From Methanosarcina sp. (GTDB lineage Archaea > Halobacteriota > Methanosarcinia > Methanosarcinales > Methanosarcinaceae), in contig DUGS01000086.1 in the NCBI GenBank assembly GCA_013331265.1, positions 8,640-20,635 of the forward strand: a stretch of 11,996 nt of DNA. The letters run 5' to 3'. The translations under genes were made by a program, and so were the position numbers. Shown here one piece after another: positions 6,530 through 11,996 of the stretch (position 1 is its first letter; the number at the start of each line of letters is the position of its first letter). The notes beneath the pieces are model-generated. The model was given only the letters and a program-made list of their open reading frames with translations. It had not been told where the DNA came from and made no database searches.

Positions 6530-7596
6530 CGTTTGTACCCCCTGAGAAGCAGGTAAATGAAAGTCGGTGCTCCCATGAAAGCAGTAAGGATAGAGACAGG
6601 GAGCACATATGGCGATATTATAAGCCTGGCTGCGGTATCAGATGCCAGAAGGAGGATTCCTCCAAGTAGGGTTGAACCGGGTATCAGGTATCTCTGGTCA
6701 TCCCCTATGATTCTCCTTACCATGTGCGGGCAGACCAGCCCTACAAATCCGATTACTCCAAGGAACGAGACGATGACGGCAGAGACAAGAGCTGCAACAA
6801 CCATGCCGACCATCCTGACCCTTTCCACATTGACTCCGAGCCCTTTTGCTGTCTCGTCTCCTGCGTCTATGGCATTGTAGTCCCAGCGGTTAATTATGAA
6901 GAACAGAGTTGCAAAAAGGACAACACCTGTCATAATCTTGAGTTCCAGCCAGTTTACTCTTCCTACATCGCCAAAGGTCCAGAAAACAACTGCTGCAAGC
7001 TGAGTGTCGTCAGCAAAGTATTGCAGAAACATCGTCCCTGCTGTAAAGAGGGAAGATAGGGCAACACCTGCAAGTATCATCACTTCAGGTGAAGATGCTC
7101 TTATTCGGGAGATGAGAAGGATTATCCCTGTAGCCAGGAGACAGAAAAGGAAGGCTACCATCGTGGTCAGGTAAGGGTTGTTTATTATGATGGCTTCTGC
7201 AGCGGTTGATTGCATCCTCCCTGTCCCAAGAACAATTACAGAAGCCGCAGCTCCGAATGCCCCAGCGTTAGAGATCCCAAGAGTAAACGGAGACCCGAGC
7301 GGATTGCGCAGGATTGATTGCATTACTACTCCCGCAACTGAGAGCCCGGCTCCTGCTACTATCGCAGCAAGGGCTTGAGGGAGTCGGATGTTCCAGATGA
7401 TAGAGTCCCATTTATCAGAGATACTCTGTCCCATAATCGTTTGCAACACCTCATAAGGAGGTATTGCCACCTCTCCTACCGATATTGAGTAGATGAGCAT
7501 AAAAAATAGGAGCAGGAGCCCCCCCAGAATCCAGAAGCATTTTCTTCGTACATACACAAGATAATCTTCGGGAACTGCTCCGTCGGCAAAATGCAC
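6526..7596 (-). CDS. ABC transporter permease, FecCD/BtuC family
   Basis: The membrane channel of the importer. Its 356 residues contain about nine or ten hydrophobic segments, fitting the FecCD fold that dimerises across the membrane. Family signatures are RLPQALAAIVAGAGLSVAGV (71-90) followed by RNPLGSPFTLGISNAGAFGA (97-116), and near the C-terminus a GVIGFVGLVCPHMVRR stretch that corresponds to the ATPase-coupling region. The first 20 residues are a longer than usual cytoplasmic lead (MHFADGAVPEDYLVYVRRK). The start is GTG, decided by a GGAGGT Shine-Dalgarno on the complementary strand at about 7605-7610, eight bases away. The gap to the upstream binding-protein gene is 17 bases and the downstream ATPase gene overlaps by four, so the three form one operon. 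Confidence 0.93.
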   Translation of the reverse strand: MHFADGAVPEDYLVYVRRKCFWILGGLLLLFFMLIYSISVGEVAIPPYEVLQTIMGQSISDKWDSIIWNIRLPQALAAIVAGAGLSVAGVVMQSILRNPLGSPFTLGISNAGAFGAAASVIVLGTGRMQSTAAEAIIINNPYLTTMVAFLFCLLATGIILLISRIRASSPEVMILAGVALSSLFTAGTMFLQYFADDTQLAAVVFWTFGDVGRVNWLELKIMTGVVLFATLFFIINRWDYNAIDAGDETAKGLGVNVERVRMVGMVVAALVSAVIVSFLGVIGFVGLVCPHMVRRIIGDDQRYLIPGSTLLGGILLLASDTAARLIISPYVLPVSILTAFMGAPTFIYLLLRGYKR

Positions 7597-7613
7597 TTGC
7601 TTGTACCTCCGTG

Positions 7614-8828
7614 TTACAATGGAATCTGCTTGAAGCCAGTATCATTGTACTGTCCGTTCAGGTCGGAAAACACAGGTTTGCCAAGGAAGAAGGTGTAGAT
7701 TTCATCTGCTTTGGCTTCAGGGTCGATGTCCTCGAACCGGTCTGGATAGAGCACTTTTCCTACGAAATAAGCGTTTGCGAGCACTGACTCATAGTTGGTG
7801 CTGTAGTAGTTGTAGGGGATGACTCCATAGACCTTTTTATTCTTCACAGCTGAAAGTCCTGCGAGCGCCTTATCATTCTTGAGTTCTCCTATAGCCCCTT
7901 CATTACCCACCTGGATGGTCCCGATATCGATAAATAGGTACTCAGGGTCCCAATCTACAAGCGCCTCTTTAGCAATATCAGCATGGTCTGTACCAATTCC
8001 GGCTGCAACGTTATTTGCATTAACCCAGAGGAATGGCGGATAAGCGGGTTCAGTTGAGATTATTCCATGAGCTCCGGCCATGCTTACCCCTCCTACGTAA
8101 ACAGTCTTTTTTTCCGACTCCGGGATGCCTGCTGTCCTGTTTTCGAGATCCTCCATCGTAGCTTCTATATAGGCGATTATCTCTTCTGCCCTTGCCTCTT
8201 TGCCCACTGTTTTACCCATTATCCTGAGTGAACTGTATATTTCGGCTTTCTGCTCTTCGTTCTTCAGGGACCCGTAAGGGAATGAAATCACCGACACGCC
8301 TGTTTTTTCTTGCAGGCTGTCGGCTTCAGCGGCATTTGTTGCCGAAGGTTGACCAGTTGCACCGGTTTTCAGGACTACCTGAGGGTTGATATTTATGATC
8401 TTTTCCGGGTCATCCTTGCCCCTGAACTCACCGATCAGTGGATAGTCCTTAAGCTGCGGGTTTGCAAGAGCGTATGGCCTGCCCTCGATTTCTGACTCTT
8501 TCTTTTCCAGGCTGTCAACTCCGACTACGAGGTCCTGAGCTTGAAGATATACGAGGTAGCGCAGAGACCCTGACCCGGAGCAAACGACGCTTTCAACGTT
8601 CTTGGGTATGGTAACGTTTCTGCCAAATCCGTCTGTAATTGTAATTCCTGCCGCTTCTGTTAGCTCTCCGGTGTTAGGAGTAACCCCGGCAGATTCTGCT
8701 GGCGACACACCTTCTCCGTCCTCAACTGATGTGGATTTGCTTGAGCACCCTGAGGTTGCGATAAGGGCAACGATTAGTACTCCTATGAAAATGATCTTAT
8801 TCATTTTGTTACTTGATAATCTTTTCAT
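7614..8828 (-). CDS. Substrate-binding lipoprotein of the ABC importer (Peripla_BP_2-like)
   Basis: Captures the substrate outside the cell and hands it to the FecCD permease encoded next. The 404-residue protein has a lipoprotein signal peptide: basic start, hydrophobic 11-24, then ATSGC with Cys28 as likely lipidated residue. A Ser/Glu/Gly-rich linker runs to about 57. The type III binding fold follows from about 59, with ITDGFGRNVTIPKNVESVVC, the strand pattern usual in siderophore, cobalamin and molybdate binders. The second lobe includes FLWVNANNVAAG and WDPEYLFIDIG. The ATG at 8828 is supported by AGAGGAA on the complementary strand; the inner ATG at 8804 has no ribosome site. It is the first gene of the operon, with a hairpin over the ribosome site. 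Ligand unknown: iron chelate, corrinoid or molybdate/tungstate (MolA-like) are all possible. Confidence 0.9.
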   Translation of the reverse strand: MKRLSSNKMNKIIFIGVLIVALIATSGCSSKSTSVEDGEGVSPAESAGVTPNTGELTEAAGITITDGFGRNVTIPKNVESVVCSGSGSLRYLVYLQAQDLVVGVDSLEKKESEIEGRPYALANPQLKDYPLIGEFRGKDDPEKIININPQVVLKTGATGQPSATNAAEADSLQEKTGVSVISFPYGSLKNEEQKAEIYSSLRIMGKTVGKEARAEEIIAYIEATMEDLENRTAGIPESEKKTVYVGGVSMAGAHGIISTEPAYPPFLWVNANNVAAGIGTDHADIAKEALVDWDPEYLFIDIGTIQVGNEGAIGELKNDKALAGLSAVKNKKVYGVIPYNYYSTNYESVLANAYFVGKVLYPDRFEDIDPEAKADEIYTFFLGKPVFSDLNGQYNDTGFKQIPL

Positions 8829-8834
8829 ATTACT

Positions 8835-8856
8835 TTCCTCTAATTCACTAGAGGAA
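8835..8856 (-). promoter_or_regulatory. Perfect 8-bp inverted repeat covering the Shine-Dalgarno of the binding-protein gene
   Basis: TTCCTCTA (8835-8842) and TAGAGGAA (8849-8856) are exact reverse complements separated by six bases. In the mRNA, read from the minus strand, the downstream arm contains the AGAGGAA ribosome site just before the ATG, so the hairpin would hide it. Alternatively the dyad is a protein operator. The sequence shows the dyad; its role is inference. Confidence 0.55.
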
Positions 8857-8910
8857 GAGTATTACATAAAATTAACTAATTTTTTCAATTAACTTTTATG
8901 ATATCGATAA

Positions 8911-8922
8911 TCTATAAAAATA
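8911..8922 (-). promoter_or_regulatory. Candidate promoter of the ABC importer operon
   Basis: On the minus strand the run ctatttttatag lies about 85-95 bases before the ATG and would give a leader of about 60 bases that includes the hairpin at 8835-8856. Between the two, GTTAATT occurs twice 17 bases apart (minus strand, about 8868-8893), which could be a regulator site. The region is very A/T-rich, so chance matches are expected. Confidence 0.35.
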
Positions 8923-8994
8923 GGTATTATTTTTTAGAATTCTTAATTTAACTGGTAATAATCAATAAAAGGGGATTGAACGTTTAATGAATTC

Positions 8995-9064
8995 AAACAG
9001 AAAAAATTCTAAATTAAAAAAACAGTAGAGAATCAGAAAGGGAAAAGAGGAGGGGCCTGGGCCC
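8995..9064 (-). terminator. Probable 3' end signal of the CetZ-like gene
   Basis: Just after the stop, on the minus strand, comes a short G/C dyad (GGGCC/GGCCC with a 2-base centre). A pyrimidine-rich stretch and then T runs (about 9014-9021 and 9001-9006) follow. The loop is too small for a good hairpin, so the T runs are the better evidence. Confidence 0.4.
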
Positions 9065-10180
9065 TCAGTATTCAGGTTCCATCCCTTCTATCTGAGAAAA
9101 GGTTTTTCTCATTTCGTCTCCTTTTTCCATACGCTGCTTTTTTGCTTTCTCATAATGAATCGCCTGAACCGCTACACTATAGAGTTTTTCCAGTTCATGA
9201 GCTGATTCCAGGGTAAGGAGCGAAAGGACCTGTGGATACTCTCCGTCGCGCACAACGATTCCTTTGAAAACATGTCCTACAGCTCCGGAAAGTTTCTCAA
9301 CCTCAGTTGAGATCTCGTCTATGCTCAGGTATTTGCGGTCACCTTTGATTACGACCATCGCCCTGCTTGCTTCTTCATAAACATTGGTTGAAAACAGGAG
9401 TCCTGAAGGAGAGAGTGCATTCTGGATTGCCGTTTTGATAGGCATTTCTCTATCAGCCCTGAAAAAGCCGATAGTTGCGAGCCCTGCACCTCCGCTCATT
9501 ACTGTCTTGAAGTCACCAAGGTCCGTTACCATCATCATTTCACTGTCAAGGGCATCAAGAAGGAAAAGAAGACGCTCTGCAATCATATCGTTTATACCGT
9601 TATAGGCTTCCTCAATACTTCCTCCTATATTTTTCAGGTACTGGTTATCGGCAAGTATAATTCCGTCTACCCCGCTCTGACGGATATCCCGGATAGAAAA
9701 GGCTGTGTTTTGAAGGTAAAGTGTTCCCTCTTCCCTGAAAGGAAGGACAACAATACAATAAACAGGATAATTATAACGATTCTTCATTTCCCTTACTAGA
9801 AGTGGGGTAAAAGAAGAACCAGTGCCACCTGAGGCTGATGTCAGTACAAAAGCAATATCAAAATTACCCCTTTCCTCAACCTGCCGCATAATCATCTCTT
9901 TATTTTGTTCAAAGACCTGCTTTCCAATATTCCTATTTGCACCAACTCCATGCAGATGGGGAATGTGGATTCTGTCTTTTGCTTTTGTAAACTTCATCTC
10001 TTTTAAGTCATTAACTGCAGTATTGAAAGCAAGGGTTTCAACATGGCTTTTAAATTTCTGCCTCGAATAGAATTTAGCAAGCCTGTTACAGCTTTTTCCC
10101 CCTCCCATCGCATGCCGGTTGATGGAATCCAGAATCCTGTTTCCACATTGTCCGTTTCCTATTACCAGTATATTGAGCAA
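9065..10180 (-). CDS. Divergent CetZ/FtsZ-like tubulin-family GTPase
   Basis: A cytoskeletal GTPase homologue, probably polymerising at the inner membrane. Of 371 residues, the N-terminus (ILVIGNGQCGNRILDSIN, 4-21) is the CetZ-type nucleotide loop 1. NTAVNDL (53-59) matches the T3 loop. The tubulin signature is SASGGTGSS (115-123), with the first glycine of the usual GGGTGTG/GGGTGSG replaced by serine. The T7 region (VTDLGDFKTVMSGG) keeps both hydrolysis aspartates (Asp220, Asp223) but lacks the preceding asparagine of FtsZ. After about 340 the C-terminus becomes a charged helix and ends EGMEPEY. The start is TTG: GGAGG lies about seven bases upstream and no ATG is available. The gene sits 98 bases after the surface-protein gene on the same strand. 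A true cell-division FtsZ is less likely given the signature changes; a CetZ-type shape or envelope role fits better (inference). Confidence 0.88.
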   Translation of the reverse strand: MLNILVIGNGQCGNRILDSINRHAMGGGKSCNRLAKFYSRQKFKSHVETLAFNTAVNDLKEMKFTKAKDRIHIPHLHGVGANRNIGKQVFEQNKEMIMRQVEERGNFDIAFVLTSASGGTGSSFTPLLVREMKNRYNYPVYCIVVLPFREEGTLYLQNTAFSIRDIRQSGVDGIILADNQYLKNIGGSIEEAYNGINDMIAERLLFLLDALDSEMMMVTDLGDFKTVMSGGAGLATIGFFRADREMPIKTAIQNALSPSGLLFSTNVYEEASRAMVVIKGDRKYLSIDEISTEVEKLSGAVGHVFKGIVVRDGEYPQVLSLLTLESAHELEKLYSVAVQAIHYEKAKKQRMEKGDEMRKTFSQIEGMEPEY

Positions 10181-10252
10181 AAAACTCCTCCGTTTAAAAG
10201 GTAAATTCCCATTTTTTTCTGTCCGGGACGGATTATATTTTCATTTCTTTTT

Positions 10253-10267
10253 TATATTATTAATATA
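10253..10267 (-). promoter_or_regulatory. A/T dyad, possible internal promoter of the CetZ-like gene
   Basis: TATATT (10253-10258) and AATATA (10262-10267) form a dyad 70-90 bases before the TTG start, between the two genes. It could serve as a TATA box for separate expression of the tubulin-like gene. A separate G/C island containing the palindrome GTCCGGGAC lies at about 10221-10229. In such A/T-rich sequence the TATA match is weak evidence. Confidence 0.25.
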
Positions 10268-10278
10268 GTTTCTTCTAT

Positions 10279-11547
10279 TTAATACTTGTATTCTCTGTGC
10301 CTTCTGTATACATGAACTCCAATGGCAGCAAGAATAACTATCGAAATTACAATGTATAACGGATTTTTCAACAGGAAGTCAAATCTTCCTTCTTCCACGC
10401 TGATGCTGGAAGTTGTAAACTTATCACTTTGCTTAATATTCTGGGCATCTACCCCGTTACTGTATTCATAAGAAAGCTCTGAATTTATACTGTATTTCCC
10501 CACTTCCTTTGCTTTTAATGTATAACTGAACTCTTTGTCATTGTTGGGCTGCAGAGTATCGATGTATATTCTGGGTTTTCCACCGATGGTTTCAATCCCT
10601 TCGTCCCCGCTGATGTATTTCATACCCTCCGGAACCATAATCTCAAGACGGACAGCCTCAGCAGGGGCATTTCCTGTATTCTTCAAAATCACTGTTGAGG
10701 TGATCTTTTCATTTCTTCTCACAGACAGGAGGTCCAGATTCATTGTGGTTTCGACATCCGCTCTCTGTTTATTTCCTTCATTTACGGTTATGGTGGGAGT
10801 ATTGGAAGAAGATTGGTAGGTCTGGCTCGCACTGTTCGTATAAGTAGCAGTTACAGGTCTAAGGTCGAAGGTTCCTGCCTCGGTCGCTTTCAATTTATAA
10901 ATACAAACCAGGGTTTCAGGCATCGATTTTCCGAAATCAATTTTTGGTATTCTGGTTGAAACTTCATAAGTAGTTTCTTTCAGGACAAAATGTTCCTGCT
11001 TGGGGTCCGTAAACAGCACATCGTATGCAGCATCGTTACCGGTGGTTCTGGCATTTACTGTAACAGTTATTACATCCCCTACTTCTATTTCGGATTTATC
11101 GACACTTTTGGTAACCACAAGCTTCGGGTCCCCTGCAAAGGATGCCCCAGAGCGTCCTTTTTCAATAACCTCGTTAACATAGAGATCTCCTATGTTGTAA
11201 TTTGACATAGTAATCTCAACTGTAGCTCTGGGCAACACGCCTCCTGTATGTACAGACTTCAGACGCATCTGGATTTTACCTTCATCCTCAAAATTAAACT
11301 CAAAGCTCTCATTTACATCCAGCAGACCGGTTGTGATTTGTTTGTCTCTCTCGTACACATAGTATGAGGCTGTACCTGCTTCAGGAAAGATATCGGTAAT
11401 TTCGATTATGTAATTATTAAGCTGATATACCTCTCCTTCCTCAATGTCTCCGTCATATACCGCGGTTCTTGCCGATGCTGTACTGCCAAGCGTCAGCAGG
11501 ATGAGAAACGCAAACAAAACAATTCTATTAATCCCTTTCAGCTTCAA
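10279..11547 (-). CDS. Type I membrane surface protein with COG1361-like beta domains
   Basis: A 422-residue envelope protein. A signal peptide covers residues 1-26 (basic start, hydrophobic core, ASA before ARTAV). An N-terminal beta-rich domain of about 100 residues follows. Two repeats of the CARDB/DUF11-like kind come next: about 143-255 (PKLVVTKSVDKSEIEVGDVITVTV) and about 262-380 (RADVETTMNLDLLSVRRNEKITSTVILKNTGNAPAEAVRLEIMVPEGM). A transmembrane helix lies at about 396-413 and a short basic tail (YRRHREYKY) faces the cytoplasm. This layout is common in Methanosarcina proteins labelled S-layer-related or COG1361. The start is TTG with GAGGT seven bases upstream and a good signal peptide directly after, which supports it. 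The tubulin-like GTPase gene follows 98 bases downstream, so the pair probably forms an envelope/cytoskeleton operon (inference). No enzyme motif was seen. Confidence 0.8.
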   Translation of the reverse strand: MKLKGINRIVLFAFLILLTLGSTASARTAVYDGDIEEGEVYQLNNYIIEITDIFPEAGTASYYVYERDKQITTGLLDVNESFEFNFEDEGKIQMRLKSVHTGGVLPRATVEITMSNYNIGDLYVNEVIEKGRSGASFAGDPKLVVTKSVDKSEIEVGDVITVTVNARTTGNDAAYDVLFTDPKQEHFVLKETTYEVSTRIPKIDFGKSMPETLVCIYKLKATEAGTFDLRPVTATYTNSASQTYQSSSNTPTITVNEGNKQRADVETTMNLDLLSVRRNEKITSTVILKNTGNAPAEAVRLEIMVPEGMKYISGDEGIETIGGKPRIYIDTLQPNNDKEFSYTLKAKEVGKYSINSELSYEYSNGVDAQNIKQSDKFTTSSISVEEGRFDFLLKNPLYIVISIVILAAIGVHVYRRHREYKY

Positions 11548-11598
11548 TTCTGCTACCTCAAAGACCTTATAAAAAAGTTATTTATGGCAGGTTATTCT

Positions 11599-11611
11599 CC
11601 ATATATTTATC
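11599..11611 (-). promoter_or_regulatory. Candidate TATA box of the surface-protein/CetZ-like operon
   Basis: On the minus strand gataaatatatgg lies about 55-65 bases before the TTG start and would give a leader of about 30 bases containing the GAGGT ribosome site. The assignment rests on composition and spacing only. Confidence 0.45.
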
Positions 11612-11664
11612 TCTAAATTAATATATTTTAAGTCACTTTCTTCAAACTATACAGTTTTTATTAA

Positions 11665-11683
11665 TATGTTCAAAATGAACATA
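11665..11683. promoter_or_regulatory. Perfect 8+3+8 palindrome, candidate operator
   Basis: TATGTTCA and TGAACATA are exact reverse complements around AAA. The dyad lies about 120 bases before the start of the surface-protein gene and about 55 bases upstream of its candidate TATA box, a location typical for an activator or repressor site of a dimeric helix-turn-helix protein. No matching regulator gene is in the window. Confidence 0.5.
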
Positions 11684-11896
11684 GTAAAATTTTTAGTAAT
11701 TATATTATTAAGTTTGTAGAAATAACCAGATTGAGCGCTTGTATTTTTTCTATTCTTTTACCCTATCCGGTCGCAAAATATACGGCTGAGTGTATGATAT
11801 TTTACGTCCTTCTAAAGCCTGAATTCAGAACCAAGTGGACTTTTAGAGGCTGGACTTAACAGTCTTTTTTTATCTGGATTCTCTATTCACTCTTTA

Positions 11897-11940
11897 TTAT
11901 CATCTTATATTTTTTTACTTATCATCTTATATTTTTTTAC
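11897..11940. repeat. Two-copy perfect 22-base tandem repeat
   Basis: Bases 11897-11918 and 11919-11940 are identical (unit begins TTATCATC and ends in a T run then AC). There is no third copy: the sequence diverges at 11941. It contains T runs that could act as tandem terminators for a + strand gene or as repeated regulatory sites. Confidence 0.85.
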
Positions 11941-11996
11941 TAATATCTTTGCAATCTTTATTCTTTTCTTCCTTTTTATCTTTTCGGTGTTTTTTA

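Larger units (their letters stand above)
11548..11996. other. 449-base A/T-rich region without a gene
   Basis: No reading frame with coding character was found on either strand. It contains the presumed promoter of the surface-protein operon, a 19-base palindrome, a more G/C-rich stretch at about 11765-11870 with two related 13-base words (CTTCTAAAGCCTG and CTTTTAGAGGCTG), and a 22-base tandem repeat near the right edge. The T-rich end may include the 3' flank of a gene lying beyond the window. Confidence 0.6.

Noticed and set aside
1..11996. CRISPR array, tRNA or rRNA genes, insertion sequence or phage genes
   Set aside because: No regularly spaced repeats, no tRNA cloverleaf or TTCGA-type T-loop context, no rRNA-like sequence and no transposase or integrase motifs were seen on either strand.

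Overview
The window looks like chromosomal DNA of a methanogenic archaeon, most likely a Methanosarcina. The reasons are an archaeal-type uS15 ribosomal protein with its N-terminal extension, a CetZ/FtsZ-like tubulin homologue, COG1361-type surface proteins, archaeal TATA-like promoters, poly-T terminators, and the AT-rich spacers with moderately GC-rich genes typical of that genus. The genus is an inference from protein character, not from a search.

Layout, left to right. (1) 100-1335 (+): hisS, histidyl-tRNA synthetase, complete with all class II motifs. (2) 1336-1833: a 498-base spacer with the hisS terminator, small inverted repeats, a possible gene remnant ending at 1689, and the promoter of the next operon. 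(3) 1834-4865 (+): four tightly packed genes for small membrane-anchored proteins. Each has a short hydrophilic N-terminus, one hydrophobic helix and a long extracytoplasmic domain, the layout of the pilin-like subunits found in archaeal type IV pilus loci. No assembly ATPase, platform protein or prepilin peptidase is in the window. (4) 4866-5102: a possibly long, structured leader, then rpsO (uS15, 5103-5561, +), closed by two tandem terminator hairpins.

(5) 8828-5732 (-): a three-gene ABC importer of the FecBCD/BtuFCD/MolABC class: lipoprotein binding protein, membrane permease, ATPase. The genes overlap or nearly touch and converge on rpsO. An exact 8-bp inverted repeat in the predicted leader covers the Shine-Dalgarno of the first gene, which suggests regulation. 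(6) 11547-9065 (-): a probable two-gene operon of a type I membrane protein with a signal peptide and COG1361-like beta domains, followed by a divergent CetZ/FtsZ-like tubulin-family GTPase. Both start with TTG behind good ribosome binding sites. (7) 11548-11996: a 449-base AT-rich stretch with a perfect 8+3+8 palindrome placed like an operator, and a two-copy 22-bp tandem repeat.

Housekeeping translation genes (hisS, rpsO) thus flank a pilin-like cassette, and the right half holds a metal-chelate/oxyanion-type importer and a cytoskeleton/envelope pair. The least explained parts are the orphan pilin-like cassette and the pairing of a tubulin-like GTPase with a membrane-anchored surface protein.
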